NCBI GenBank assembly: GCA_002067095.1
Contig: MVQD01000106.1
Coordinates: 186,001-250,000, forward strand
DNA: 64,000 nucleotides
Direction of reading: 5' to 3'
From: Methanoregulaceae archaeon PtaB.Bin056
Lineage (GTDB): Archaea; Halobacteriota; Methanomicrobia; Methanomicrobiales; Methanospirillaceae
Below the pieces are notes generated by a model. It searched no databases. It saw nothing but the letters and a program-made list of their open reading frames with translations, and was not told the DNA's origin. Below, piece by piece: positions 7,352-16,607 of the stretch (position 1 is the stretch's first letter; the number at the start of each line of letters is the position of its first letter). The position numbers and the translations under genes are program-made.

Positions 7352-9139
7352 TCACTCCTCTTTAAGCGGTTTGAAGGCCGTTCCGCTCCAGGTGACGTTC
7401 GCATGCCCTGAAAATTCGAGCACGTTCAGTCTGACGCCATGGACGAGCACGGACATCGGTCCTAAAATGATGTTTAAGCCATGGCCTGTGATAAGAATTA
7501 CTACGCTTGCCGCAAGGGCCACTATCCCGTTTCCAAATCCAAAAGCCAGGGTATTCGTGGTCTCCGCGATCGCAAGTGTCGCAAGGCCGACCGCGAAGAG
7601 GCGGATATACGAGATCACATCAGTAAAATTGTTCATGAGGCTCAACGCGACAGTTGCAAGTCCGGTCCCAATCCCCTTCAGGACATTGCGCTGTGGATGG
7701 GTGAAGAAGATCACAAGCAGTATCCCTGCCGCGATCAACCAGATTGCAAAGGTGGGAAAGGCATCTCCGAGGATCAGGTACCTTGCAAGGAAGAATGCGG
7801 TCCACAGGACGCATATCCATCCTACGTCGGAGAGAAGGGTAAGCGATGGAAACTTCAGCACGGCCCTCCATGAGTGCGCGATGGAGAGGTGCAGGGCACC
7901 AATGAAGAAGCAGAAGGTCTGTATGAAATTGGGATTATTCAATTCCGGTACAGGAGGGACATATCCAAGGTCGAGCAGCCAGGTCTGGCCAAAAAAAACC
8001 CCTGTAAGAACACCCCAGATAACCGCGGAGCAACCAAGGAGGTAAAACAATGAAAATGTCGTCTTCAGGTCGGGATTGTCGAGGATCCAGTTCTTCAGCA
8101 CAACCTTCTGCAGTACAAGGGTGAGAATGATATATGCGACCCCGTATCCCGCGTCACCAATGAGGATACCGAAGAAGAGGCTGAAGAATATCAGGAAAGG
8201 GATGCTGACATCGAGTTCCCTGTAGCCGGGCGTGAGCCCGAGCAGGCCAAGGACAGGCCTGATCAGGTTCGCCCACTTCGGATTGCGGATAAGCGTCGGG
8301 ACCTCGTCGATATCGGATGGCTCGTTGATCATCACTCCCCATCTCATCTCCCTGGCTTTCTCAACCAGCTGTGCTTCCACGTCGAACGGTATGTACCCCG
8401 TGACATAGCTGATTGCGCCGTCGCGGCCCATCCCGCAAAGCACCTGCTGGAACTCGATCTCCTTCTCCAAATCCTTCCCTATTTTTGAGAGGGAATCATG
8501 GTAGCGGGCATGAGAGAGGAGGTCCTTCCTGGCCGACTCCATCCCTTCGGTCATTTCCTGGAGCTGCCGTTTCAATGTGGTGACGCTCTGCTTCGGCAGG
8601 GCGACCTCGGGGTAGGGGCATTCGAATTTACTCCTCGATACCGCGACGCAGTGCGCGATATCTCCGGTGGTAAAAATCGTCTTTACAACGACATCGTCGG
8701 GAAAATTTTCCACCTTTTTGAGCGGGACCAGATACAGTCCAAGGTATATCCCTCTCTCCTCGAGGAATTGTATCTCCGAGGGCTCGATATCCCCCCAGGG
8801 CTCCCATTCCTGGATCTGACCGATCACGCCTCTCGAGGCGATCTCCAGCTGTTCATACCGCTTCCTGAAATCAAGGATCCGGCCTGCGACCTCCTTCCAG
8901 TCAGTGCCGCCCAAAGTCTCCTGCGGAATTTTTTCCTTCTCACTCGGCATTGCCTGGTTCAGCACATCAAGAGCAGAGTTGACCAGGGCCACCTGTTCCC
9001 GGAGTATCGCGATGTTCGTGCTCTCCGGGGGGTTCTGGTGCTCGATATGTATGACGCCGAGGGCCCGGAGTGTTTTTACCGTCAACTCTGCATCGCGGGC
9101 CTCGCAAAGGATGTTCGCCTTCTTCATCGGGACGATCAT
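7352..9139 (-). CDS. ntpI: V-type ATPase subunit I, bacterial-clade
   Basis: This 595-residue stator subunit has a cytoplasmic N-terminal arm (about 1-310) followed by about seven or eight membrane helices. The segment FFSLFFGILIGDAGYG matches the family, and SYIRLFAVGLATLAIAETTN contains the rotor-facing arginine. It starts inside the subunit D stop (4-nt overlap) and is followed 15 nt later by ntpK. It is shorter than the archaeal I subunit at 2471-4423 and clearly diverged from it, so this is not a recent duplication. Confidence 0.93.
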   Translation of the reverse strand: MIVPMKKANILCEARDAELTVKTLRALGVIHIEHQNPPESTNIAILREQVALVNSALDVLNQAMPSEKEKIPQETLGGTDWKEVAGRILDFRKRYEQLEIASRGVIGQIQEWEPWGDIEPSEIQFLEERGIYLGLYLVPLKKVENFPDDVVVKTIFTTGDIAHCVAVSRSKFECPYPEVALPKQSVTTLKRQLQEMTEGMESARKDLLSHARYHDSLSKIGKDLEKEIEFQQVLCGMGRDGAISYVTGYIPFDVEAQLVEKAREMRWGVMINEPSDIDEVPTLIRNPKWANLIRPVLGLLGLTPGYRELDVSIPFLIFFSLFFGILIGDAGYGVAYIILTLVLQKVVLKNWILDNPDLKTTFSLFYLLGCSAVIWGVLTGVFFGQTWLLDLGYVPPVPELNNPNFIQTFCFFIGALHLSIAHSWRAVLKFPSLTLLSDVGWICVLWTAFFLARYLILGDAFPTFAIWLIAAGILLVIFFTHPQRNVLKGIGTGLATVALSLMNNFTDVISYIRLFAVGLATLAIAETTNTLAFGFGNGIVALAASVVILITGHGLNIILGPMSVLVHGVRLNVLEFSGHANVTWSGTAFKPLKEE

Positions 9140-9747
9140 GTCCCCTTCTCCATGGCCGCCGCTGCCTCTATCTTCTTCTTGGCAATCTTGCTCCTGCCCA
9201 CGGCATTGGTCATCTGGTCGCCGAGGTGTATCTTTATCAGGCGGATAGCATCTTTTGCCTCGGGGATCTTCACTTTCTCAAAGAGGTTGACACGCTGCGT
9301 GGTGATCCGCAGGTCGTGGTTGAGAACCGAGATACCCTCTTCGAGGACGCGGATCTCTTCCTGCAGGGACACGATCTCCCTCAGTGCCTCAATGCCCCGG
9401 TCGAGCCAGAGCGGTTCAAGGAAGAGGTCGTACATTGCAGTCTCGAACTCTGCACGCTCGAAGACAGGAAGGTCGACCCCCGCAACATTTTTCTTTCCCC
9501 TCACGACGTGTTTTGGAACGAGCCACCTTCCGATTCCCGGGTCCTCGGCAAGGAGGCCTGCCCACTCCATCGCAGCCTTCTTCTTCCGGGAGAGTGCATC
9601 ACGAGCTTCTTTTTGGATTGCCTGCTGGTGGAGTATCTCAAGCTGGATCTGCTGCTTTTTAAGCTGGAGTGTCGGGAGGTACCGCTCATACTGGCGGAGT
9701 GCGTCCCTCTGGCGCTTGAGTTCCCCCTGGGAGAGTTTAACCTTCAT
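9136..9747 (-). CDS. ntpD: V-type ATPase subunit D
   Basis: This is the central rotor shaft, 203 residues. It begins [20 protein letters not shown], like other V-type D subunits, and is dominated by two long helices at the ends that form the coiled coil inserted in the A3B3 head. It overlaps the B gene by 11 nt upstream and the I gene by 4 nt downstream. No F subunit, the usual partner of D, is encoded in this operon. Confidence 0.92.
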   Translation of the reverse strand: MKVKLSQGELKRQRDALRQYERYLPTLQLKKQQIQLEILHQQAIQKEARDALSRKKKAAMEWAGLLAEDPGIGRWLVPKHVVRGKKNVAGVDLPVFERAEFETAMYDLFLEPLWLDRGIEALREIVSLQEEIRVLEEGISVLNHDLRITTQRVNLFEKVKIPEAKDAIRLIKIHLGDQMTNAVGRSKIAKKKIEAAAAMEKGT

Positions 9748-11041
9748 GCGTGCCCGGCCAATATGCCTCGATCATCGACCGCTTGATCCCCGTCTCTTCA
9801 GGAGAGAAGCATTCGTGAAGGATCTCCCATCCGAGGTCGAGCGCTTTCTCAAGGGGGATATTCACCTCAAGAGACATCATCTTCTTCTCAAAGAGGTTGC
9901 CGTACTTCAAGAGTTTCCGGTCCCAGGCGCTCATCTCGAAGCCCATTGCCTGCTTCTCAAGGGTTTCCCTATACTCGGCAAAGAGCTGGATCATGGTGTC
10001 CATGATCGTCCTGTGGTCTTCGCGTGTCTTCCCGTTGACCTGCTGCTTTAGGCGGCTCAGGGACCCGAATGGCTCTATCACGCCGTTCTTGAGGTAGAAC
10101 TGCCCCTCGGTGATGTACCCCGTGTTGTCGGGGATTGGATGCGTCACATCGTCACCCGGCATGGTGGTCGCGGCAAGGATCGTGATCGATCCTGCAGCAT
10201 CAAAGTCCACCGCCTTCTCGTACCGCGACGCGAGCTGGCTGTAAAGGTCGCCCGGGTACCCCCTGTTTGAAGGGATCTGTTCCATGGTGATCGAGATGAC
10301 CTTGAGCGCGTCGCAGAAGTTGCTCATGTCCGTCAGCAGAACAAGCACCCGCTCCCCCGCGAGGGCAAAGTTTTCGGCCACCGCAAGGCTGATATCGGGG
10401 ACGAGCAGGCACTCAACGATCGGATCTGCGGCGGTATGCATGAAGACGATGGACCGTGAGAGTGCACCCTGCTCTTCCAGTGTCTCCTTGAAAAAGAGGT
10501 AATCGTCGTACTTGAGCCCCATGCCGCCGAGAATGATGATATCGACCTCGGCCTGGATTGCAATCCTCGCGAGGAGCTCGTTGTATGGTTCCCCGGCAAT
10601 GGAAAATACGGGAAGTTTCTGGGACTCAACAAGAGAGTTGAAGATATCGATCATCGGGATCCCCGTCCTGATCATCTTCTCAGGGATGATCCGCTTCACC
10701 GGGTTTACCGGCGGCCCGCCGACCTCCACGAGGTTCTCGTCGAGGGCAGGTCCCCCATCAAGGGGACTGCCGCTTCCGTTGAAGATGCGTCCGAGGAGCA
10801 GCTCTCCGGTGGGAATCCGCATCGGATGACCCAGGAATCGTACCTTGTCTCCGGTTGAGATGCCCCGGCTCCCTGAAAAGACCTGGAGGAAGACTTTCCT
10901 CCCGTCCAGTCGTATCACCTGGGCAAGCGAGGTCCCGCGGCGGGTGATCACCTGGGCAAGCTCCATGTTGCCCACGTTCTCTGCCTCAACGGTGATGACA
11001 TCGCCGACGATCTGGGTGATGTTCGAGTAATATTTCTGCAT
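9737..11041 (-). CDS. ntpB: V-type ATPase subunit B
   Basis: This 434-residue non-catalytic nucleotide-binding subunit alternates with A in the head. It has the B-type replacement of the P-loop ([20 protein letters not shown]) and the conserved [20 protein letters not shown] segment. It is slightly shorter than archaeal B subunits (about 460). It lies 1 nt from the A gene and overlaps the D gene, consistent with one transcript. Confidence 0.94.
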   Translation of the reverse strand: MQKYYSNITQIVGDVITVEAENVGNMELAQVITRRGTSLAQVIRLDGRKVFLQVFSGSRGISTGDKVRFLGHPMRIPTGELLLGRIFNGSGSPLDGGPALDENLVEVGGPPVNPVKRIIPEKMIRTGIPMIDIFNSLVESQKLPVFSIAGEPYNELLARIAIQAEVDIIILGGMGLKYDDYLFFKETLEEQGALSRSIVFMHTAADPIVECLLVPDISLAVAENFALAGERVLVLLTDMSNFCDALKVISITMEQIPSNRGYPGDLYSQLASRYEKAVDFDAAGSITILAATTMPGDDVTHPIPDNTGYITEGQFYLKNGVIEPFGSLSRLKQQVNGKTREDHRTIMDTMIQLFAEYRETLEKQAMGFEMSAWDRKLLKYGNLFEKKMMSLEVNIPLEKALDLGWEILHECFSPEETGIKRSMIEAYWPGTHEG

Positions 11042-11042
11042 G

Positions 11043-12779
11043 CTATCCCGCCTTTATCCGTTCAGCGAGGAGCGCGCGTATCTCTGCCTCGGTTCTCTCG
11101 AATTCTTCACTCTGCCAGGGTGAGGAGTTCCACCCTCTGAAGAGCTGTCGCAACTGCTGGAAGAAGTGGAGGGCCTCGTCTTTGCTGGTGAAGGAAAAAT
11201 CTGATTGTATTATCCGGTCAATAAAGGAAAAGACGTAAGCCTGTCTCTCCTTTGGAGTCGCCTCGTCTACAGGGTCAAAAGCGTTCTGCTGGAGGTAGAC
11301 AAAGTCAAAGAACTCAGACTTCAGATAGTCAGAATAATCTGCAAGGGAGGTCCCCTCCTCGCCAACCACTTTCATCATCTGCGCGACATCGTTGCCCTTG
11401 CGGAGGAGCCACTGGCCTCTCTCCTTCTGTGCCTGGTCAATGAAACTCCTGTATTTGCTCCAGCTGATCAGTGGATCGATTGCGGGATAACGGCGTGCAT
11501 CCGAGCGGTTGCGGGAGAGTCCGTGGAATGCCCCCACCACCTTCAACGTGGCCTGAGTGACAGGCTCCTCGAAGTTGCCGCCGGCCGGACTCACCGCTCC
11601 TCCAATCGTGACCGAGCCGAGTGTGCCATCGTAAAGACTCACCAGTCCAGCCCGTTCGTAGAATGAAGCGATGTGGGATTCGAGGTATGCAGGAAACGCT
11701 TCTTCCCCGGGGATCTCCTCGAGCCGCCCTGACATCTCCCGCATGGCCTGGGCCCAGCGGGAGGTGGAATCGGCAAGGAGCAGTACATGGAGGCCCATCT
11801 GGCGGTAATACTCCGCGATGGTGACTGCCGTATATACACTTGACTCCCTTGCCGCGACGGGCATCGAGCTCGTGTTACAAATTATCACGGTGCGGTCGCT
11901 TAATGGGTGGCCGGTTCTCGGATCGACCAACGTGGGAAATGTCTTGATGGTCTCCACTACCTCCCCCGCACGCTCGCCGCAGGCAGCGATGACCACCACA
12001 TCTGCATCTGCGTGCTTGCTGATCAGTTGCTGTAGCACGGTCTTCCCTGCTCCGAAGGGGCCAGGGATACAGTACGTCCCTCCCCGAGCGACAGGGAAGA
12101 GCGAATCGATGAGGCGCATCTTGGTGACGAGAGGTTCCGTGGGCTTGAGCTTCTCTTTATAGGCCCTGATGGGTATCTTCACCGGCCAACGCTGGCAGAG
12201 CGATACGGGTCGCACGTTCCCTTTCTCGTCCTTCAGATGGGCGATCGCCTGGTTCTTCGTGAATTTTCCGGGCTTTTCCACCGAGACAACCTCGAAAAAG
12301 CCTTCCCAGGAAAAAGGGACCATGCAGTAGTGCCTGAACATCTTCTCCTTCACGAACCCGATCTTGTCTCCGGCGCGCACCCTGTCACCCGCTTTTGCGA
12401 TGGGGGTGAATTCCCATTCATCGGAACCCGAGAGCGCCTCCATGTAGATCCCGCGCTTCAGGAAGTACCCGCATTGCGCAGCAAGGTCAGGGAGAGGGTT
12501 CTGCAGGCCGTCGAAGATCTGCCCGAGCATTCCAGGTCCAAGCTCTACTGAGAGGAGATCACCTGTGAACTCGACCTCTTCGCCGACCTTCAGGCCGCGG
12601 GTATCTTCGTAGACCTGCATCTCTGCAAGGGTGCCTCGTACGCGGATGATCTCGGACTTGAGACGCTCGTTCCTGTGCTGGATGTAGGCGACTTCGTTCT
12701 GCATGACGGGGGAATCGAAACTGACCGTCACCATGTTACCGCTGATCCTGGTTATCCTGCCCTTTCTCAAGCCCGTCAC
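11043..12779 (-). CDS. ntpA: V-type ATPase catalytic subunit A
   Basis: This 578-residue catalytic subunit has the Walker A motif GPFGAGKT at roughly residue 230. It also has the non-homologous insertion expected between the N-terminal barrel and the nucleotide domain, and the A-type segment [20 protein letters not shown]. It hydrolyses ATP to drive rotation. It sits directly behind the DUF2764 gene, an arrangement known from chlamydial and spirochaetal operons rather than from archaea. Confidence 0.95.
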   Translation of the reverse strand: MTGLRKGRITRISGNMVTVSFDSPVMQNEVAYIQHRNERLKSEIIRVRGTLAEMQVYEDTRGLKVGEEVEFTGDLLSVELGPGMLGQIFDGLQNPLPDLAAQCGYFLKRGIYMEALSGSDEWEFTPIAKAGDRVRAGDKIGFVKEKMFRHYCMVPFSWEGFFEVVSVEKPGKFTKNQAIAHLKDEKGNVRPVSLCQRWPVKIPIRAYKEKLKPTEPLVTKMRLIDSLFPVARGGTYCIPGPFGAGKTVLQQLISKHADADVVVIAACGERAGEVVETIKTFPTLVDPRTGHPLSDRTVIICNTSSMPVAARESSVYTAVTIAEYYRQMGLHVLLLADSTSRWAQAMREMSGRLEEIPGEEAFPAYLESHIASFYERAGLVSLYDGTLGSVTIGGAVSPAGGNFEEPVTQATLKVVGAFHGLSRNRSDARRYPAIDPLISWSKYRSFIDQAQKERGQWLLRKGNDVAQMMKVVGEEGTSLADYSDYLKSEFFDFVYLQQNAFDPVDEATPKERQAYVFSFIDRIIQSDFSFTSKDEALHFFQQLRQLFRGWNSSPWQSEEFERTEAEIRALLAERIKAG

Positions 12780-13319
12780 CTATCCCCGTGCTGTCTGTAG
12801 TGCGTGTTCAAGAATTCCTCCTGGATCTGCGTTGTGCACGCGCTCCCACCTTATGAGAATCAACAGTTTCAGGGCGTAGGTTAGCAGCAATTCCAAATCA
12901 AAGTGGTGCCCGGCTGCAAGTTCATCAAGGGCCTTCCAGCGAACCTCGTCGAGGGACATCTCGGCGGCGAGGAGAGAAGGATTTGCCACAGCCGCCGTCG
13001 CAGCAGCGGCAAGCGTCGGATCAGGTGAGGCGTCCCTGCGCAGGTATGATGAAGGCTCATGATGCATTCTCTGTGTGCGGGCTTTCACAAGCTCGTTTCT
13101 GAGCGCAGTATCAAATTTTATCCATTCATTCACTGTTTTCTGTTGCGTGCGGCCATCCACATATCGTGCCGGTTCCGGTAAGTTACACAACACCGCGTAA
13201 TCGTCGGCCGGGATGAATTCCCGGCAGATCTCGAGGAATCTCTCAAAGGAGAACGGGGGTTTCATGCCAAAATGCAGCACCGGAAGGCTTGAAACCAGGT
13301 AGGGGTAAAAATCGGTCAT
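12780..13319 (-). CDS. DUF2764 family V-ATPase-associated protein
   Basis: This 179-residue protein starts TDFYPYLVSSLPVLHFG, the typical opening of DUF2764. That family is encoded between subunits E and A in bacterial-clade V-ATPase operons, for example in Chlamydia and Borrelia. It is mostly helical, with no membrane segment. Its role is not established. Since subunits C and F are missing here, it may replace one of them, but that is an inference from gene content. It overlaps the E gene by 4 nt and abuts the A gene. Confidence 0.8.
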   Translation of the reverse strand: MTDFYPYLVSSLPVLHFGMKPPFSFERFLEICREFIPADDYAVLCNLPEPARYVDGRTQQKTVNEWIKFDTALRNELVKARTQRMHHEPSSYLRRDASPDPTLAAAATAAVANPSLLAAEMSLDEVRWKALDELAAGHHFDLELLLTYALKLLILIRWERVHNADPGGILEHALQTARG

Positions 13320-13936
13320 TTTACTTCATCCCTCGTCGATTCCTGGAGAATCGCATGCAACTTGGGCTTCAGATGCACACCGATATACTCTGCCAGGCTT
13401 TTGTCGGAGAAATCGAAGCATGATCTTCCGCCGTCGAAACTAATGATAAAACCTCCCGAGATACTGTCAGATGGGCGCAAGACAATCTCCCTCTTCGTCT
13501 GCTCCTTGAGACGCGAAAGGTAGGATGTCTCAATAACCTCCAGATCCTCTCGCTTCAGTTCTATCTCGATCCTTCCGGTCTCGTCCCCGCGGCACTGGGA
13601 AATGATTGCAGAGAGCAGCCTGAACAGGGCGTCAGGTGTGAGTGTATCCTTCACATCCAGGAGGATGATACGCTCGAGCATTGCGTGGATTTCGTTCCTG
13701 AGGGAGATGAGCAGGTCCCTTCCTGCCTGGACGAGTAATGCCTTCTCTCTCTCCTCTTCACGACGTATTCTCTCCTGCGCGGCAGAAAGAGTCCTCTCTG
13801 CTTCGAGTCTCGCCGAAGCGAGTATCTCCTCGGCGTTCTTCCTGGCATGGGCCTCGATCTCGAGGGCTTTTTCCTCTGCAGCCGCGATACCCTCCTTGCG
13901 TATCTTCTCGATCAGGTCCCTGACATCCTCTGCCAT
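13316..13936 (-). CDS. ntpE: V-type ATPase subunit E
   Basis: This 206-residue peripheral-stalk subunit has a long charged N-terminal helix (AEDVRDLIEKIRKEGIAAAE onward, to about residue 95) and a globular C-terminal domain with GGFIISFDGG. I start it at the ATG at 13936, preceded by AGGAGAAGG and GGGGG. The open frame continues 122 codons upstream, but those have no family character and run through the promoter. It is the first gene of the second ATPase operon. Confidence 0.9.
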   Translation of the reverse strand: MAEDVRDLIEKIRKEGIAAAEEKALEIEAHARKNAEEILASARLEAERTLSAAQERIRREEEREKALLVQAGRDLLISLRNEIHAMLERIILLDVKDTLTPDALFRLLSAIISQCRGDETGRIEIELKREDLEVIETSYLSRLKEQTKREIVLRPSDSISGGFIISFDGGRSCFDFSDKSLAEYIGVHLKPKLHAILQESTRDEVK

Positions 13937-13980
13937 TCTCTGCCCCCTTCCCTTCTCCTGCATATTAAGATGGGATACAC

Positions 13981-13990
13981 CAATATAATC
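13981..13990 (-). promoter_or_regulatory. Likely promoter of the second ATPase operon
   Basis: The minus-strand reading GATTATATTG is a reasonable archaeal TATA element. Transcription would start near 13960, about 25 nt before the ribosome site and ATG of ntpE. Confidence 0.45.
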
Positions 13991-14187
13991 AGCTCGATTC
14001 TTCTTTTGTAATTGAAAGCCCCGGTCTCCTGCGTGCCGATCATTGATACCCGTAATCCGCATACTGTTTTTGCACAGAAACCTGTCCTTCCAAAGTAAAC
14101 GGTCCGGGAGATGAGAGTACTCCTGAATGGTAGTAGAGGCTGAACGGATCCACGTACACCTGTCCGGGACCTGGCATCTTACGGGGC

Positions 14188-14203
14188 GTTTTTTATAAAA
14201 AAC
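14188..14203. promoter_or_regulatory. Perfect 16-nt AT palindrome, possible promoter
   Basis: GTTTTTTATAAAAAAC is fully self-complementary and has a TATA core. It lies in the 380-nt divergent region between the sodium ATPase operon and the symporter genes. It could serve as a TATA box in either direction or as an operator. Another AT-rich element near 14275 is closer to the symporter genes. Confidence 0.35.
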
Positions 14204-14317
14204 CGCATGGTTCTCTCCGAGAAACACATCCGCATTCATGAAAATGGCGCAGCCAAATTCTCCAGAAAAAATCGAATCTATTATGTCACGCATGGCGCAC
14301 ATTATGAAGATCTATAC

Positions 14318-14425
14318 ATGTTTGGTCTGCCAATACTCACGATCGCCGCCGTCGGTGGCACGGTACTGATTGTCGTTCTCCTGCTCCTCCTCTGGGGACT
14401 CCATTACAGGGCGGCGCTCTCATGA
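14318..14425 (+). CDS. Small membrane protein, symporter accessory type
   Basis: This is a 35-residue protein (MFGLPILTIAAVGGTVLIVV...) with a single membrane helix and a short, mildly basic tail. Its stop overlaps the start of the sodium:solute symporter as ATGA, so the two are translationally linked. Similar tiny proteins precede many SSS-family symporters in archaea and are described as symporter small accessory proteins. I assign it by size, helix and position. The open frame extends 37 codons further upstream, without membrane or family character. Confidence 0.7.
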   Translation: MFGLPILTIAAVGGTVLIVVLLLLLWGLHYRAALS

Positions 14426-15924
14426 TTGATCCACTCGATGCTGCAATAGTCGCGCTCTATTTCATCGTCCTTGTGGTCATCGGTATCTGGGCATCAAAGA
14501 AGATCCATTCCATGAGCGACTACGTAGTGGCAGGCCGTTCCCTCGGGTTCTGGCTCTTTACCATGCTCATGGTCGGATCGGTATGCAGCGGGATGTCTCT
14601 TCTGGGTGTTTCGGGCCTTGGGTTCAATTTTGGCTGGCCGACCATATGGGAGCAGATATTCGTCCCGCTCTCAGTGGCGTTCTGCATCATCTTCTTTGGG
14701 GTGAAGATCCATGGTCTGGCCAGGAAGAACGGGTACCTGACCGTACAGGATTACTTCGTGCACCGGTATGACAGTCCGAAAGCGCTCCGATCGCTCTCGG
14801 CCCTTTCAGGCATCGTTGTCTCCATGATCTACCTTGCAGGGCAGTACACGGCGGTGAGCATCGTGCTGATGTGGATCTTCGGACTTCCCCACTGGATCGC
14901 GCTTCTCCTTGGGGCATTCATCGTCACCATCTACACAGTCATCGGTGGTCTCTATGCCGTGACCTGGACCACACTCATCCAGGGGCTCATCCTCATCATG
15001 GGCGTGGTTGTCATGGCGCCCCTTGTGATCATGAAAGCCGGGGGATTTACCCATATCAACGAGGTGATGGCGGCAACAAGTTCTGACCTGGTTCAACCAT
15101 GGGTCGCAGCCGGCCTCTTCACCCCTGCATACGTGGTGTCGTTCTCTCTCCTTCTTATGATCGGTCTTGCATGTGCGCCCCATGTGATCAACAATATCCT
15201 GGCTGTCAAGGATGCGCGATACTTCGGGTGGGTGCCGCTTATCGCATTCCTTATATACGGAGCGGTCATGTTCCTCCTGAAATTTGGCGGTTTCGCCGGT
15301 ATTGTGCTTGTCCGTGAAGGGACCATCACACTTCCGGAGGTGAAGAATGCGGGTGATTTTGTCTTCATATACGGAATTCAGTCTGCAATCCCCAATATCG
15401 TCGTCTGGGGACTATTTGCAGTGGTGATCCTCGCCGCAGTGATGTCAACCACGGATCGGCTCATGTTGACCATCGGGACCTATTTCAGCTGGGACATATA
15501 CCGTAACGTCTTCCGGCCAGGCGCATCTGATGCCCAGGTACTCATAGTAAGCAGGATCGCGGTCGCGGCGACCGCTATCATCACGGTCATCCTGGCCCTT
15601 GACCCTCCTGCAATGCTGGTATGGCTGATCTGGGCGGGCATCGGCATAATGTTCGCCACCTTTGCGGTCCCCCTCCTCGCAGGGCTCTATTGGCGGAGGG
15701 CGACACGCGAGGGGGCCCTTGCGGCCATGTCGCTCGGCCTGGTGTCATCCTGTGTCTTCGGAGGGATCACATATTTCAAGATCGCCCCGCTTCCGGTTCA
15801 TTTCAGCCTCTATGGTGTGGTCATTGCCGTTGTTGCCATGATTATCGTGAGTCTTGCAACGAGGCCTGTGGAGAACAAGATCCTTGATGAGACCCACACG
15901 GGATGGTATATCAAGGTAAAATGA
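14422..15924 (+). CDS. Sodium:solute symporter (SSS family)
   Basis: This 500-residue carrier has about 13 membrane helices and is of the PanF/PutP-like type. Family features include the N-terminal substrate and sodium region (YFIVLVVIGIWASKKIHSMSD, DYVVAGRSLGFW), the GQYTAVSIVL stretch and, in the second half, AVVILAAVMSTTDRLML with the Ser-Thr pair that binds sodium in this fold. The substrate is not evident; pantothenate, proline or another organic acid is possible. Divergent from a predicted sodium-pumping ATPase, it could use the gradient that the ATPase makes. Confidence 0.9.
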   Translation: MIDPLDAAIVALYFIVLVVIGIWASKKIHSMSDYVVAGRSLGFWLFTMLMVGSVCSGMSLLGVSGLGFNFGWPTIWEQIFVPLSVAFCIIFFGVKIHGLARKNGYLTVQDYFVHRYDSPKALRSLSALSGIVVSMIYLAGQYTAVSIVLMWIFGLPHWIALLLGAFIVTIYTVIGGLYAVTWTTLIQGLILIMGVVVMAPLVIMKAGGFTHINEVMAATSSDLVQPWVAAGLFTPAYVVSFSLLLMIGLACAPHVINNILAVKDARYFGWVPLIAFLIYGAVMFLLKFGGFAGIVLVREGTITLPEVKNAGDFVFIYGIQSAIPNIVVWGLFAVVILAAVMSTTDRLMLTIGTYFSWDIYRNVFRPGASDAQVLIVSRIAVAATAIITVILALDPPAMLVWLIWAGIGIMFATFAVPLLAGLYWRRATREGALAAMSLGLVSSCVFGGITYFKIAPLPVHFSLYGVVIAVVAMIIVSLATRPVENKILDETHTGWYIKVK

Positions 15925-16027
15925 TGCGCCTCCTCCCATCTGACGCCATGCTTACGGGGCCCGGGAATATTGCAGGGGAAGTGCATGAACTCATCTGGCA
16001 GGACAGGGGGGTTTTTACGCGCGGACC

Positions 16028-16060
16028 GGGTATATAAATTCCCTGTACCCGTATTTTTTT
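16028..16060 (+). terminator. Hairpin plus T-run after the symporter
   Basis: GGGTA and TACCC can pair around a 13-nt loop and are followed by seven T residues. This fits a terminator for the symporter transcript, separating it from the RNA element downstream. Confidence 0.4.
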
Positions 16061-16080
16061 AGACAAAAAAAGAGAAAATA

Positions 16081-16089
16081 TTTATACTA
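16081..16089 (+). promoter_or_regulatory. Likely promoter of the structured RNA
   Basis: TTTATACTA in A-rich surroundings resembles an archaeal TATA box. The expected start of transcription is near 16104-16108, at GGGATCG, just before the closing stem of the candidate RNA. Confidence 0.5.
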
Positions 16090-16103
16090 TGAAAGCACTA
16101 TAA

Positions 16104-16478
16104 GGGATCGCCTCAGTGAGGAACCAACTGGGGATACGTGCCAGGGTGAAATGAGCACCCGTATCAAAACGGCTTGACGATATGGGCGCGATAAAGACAA
16201 TTCACCGTGGGGCCGAACAAATGTTCAGGTAACATACCACCAGTATGGAATGAGTCCGTGGTCCAGAACGGCGAAAAAGGCCATGGGCGTCAGAGACATC
16301 CCATAACGGGGGCCGAAGGGGTATGTTCAAGGAACATGATGCCGGGACGCGTCGAACCTGCATCCCAAAACGGCGAAAGAGATGCAGGTGAAAGAGACGG
16401 GGCATCCTGGGGCCGAACATGTGTGTCCGGAAAAATCCTCACGGGGCACTTCCCTTCAATAAGGCATGCTGATTTTTT
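16104..16478 (+). ncRNA. Candidate structured RNA with three 100-nt modules
   Basis: No protein gene fits here. Three modules repeat with a period of 100 nt. Each has an outer stem P1, an inner stem P2, a P2 loop containing ACGGC, a 3' internal-loop sequence ending AGAC (RAGAC), and then GGGGCCGAA directly after P1. P1 pairs are 16145-16150/16201-16206, 16244-16248/16301-16305 and 16338-16343/16401-16406. P2 pairs are 16158-16165/16179-16186, 16256-16263/16279-16286 and 16356-16364/16381-16389. Stem sequences differ between modules but pairing is kept. Loop CGGC can pair with downstream GCCG. GTGAGGA at 16116-16122 pairs with TCCTCAC at 16436-16442 and encloses everything. A TATA box precedes it and a T-run at 16472-16477 follows. 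It is not RNase P or SRP RNA by visible motifs. Confidence 0.7.
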
Positions 16479-16585
16479 ACCATTTCACTGCAATGAGTGA
16501 CAACCATTGCAGGCAGCAAAAGGGAACAGGTAACACTCTGGAACAGCATGTAAAAGGAGATTGGTGGCATCAACAGGAGGCGTCC

Positions 16586-16607
16586 ACCCTGCCTTTCAGG
16601 GCAGGGT
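16586..16607. repeat. 8-bp hairpin, possible insertion-element end
   Basis: ACCCTGCC pairs perfectly with GGCAGGGT around a TTTCAG loop. GGTGG at 16563 and CCACC at 16610 could extend the structure. Such hairpins resemble the right ends and guide RNAs of IS200/IS605-type elements, but no transposase or TnpB gene is present. It may be a remnant or a terminator. Confidence 0.35.

Noticed and set aside
7371-8045. 224-codon plus-strand frame opposite ntpI
   Set aside because: It is an antisense shadow of the membrane domain of ntpI, with no promoter, ribosome site or motif.
8498-10051. 517-codon plus-strand open frame
   Set aside because: It lies entirely opposite ntpI, ntpD and part of ntpB, has no family motifs and follows from the high GC of the coding strand.
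13937-14302. N-terminal extension of the second subunit E
   Set aside because: It has no similarity to subunit E and covers the promoter. A good start with a ribosome site is at 13936.
16104-16478. RNase P RNA or SRP RNA as explanation of the structured region
   Set aside because: The conserved cores of these RNAs are not present, and a three-fold 100-nt repetition is not a feature of either.
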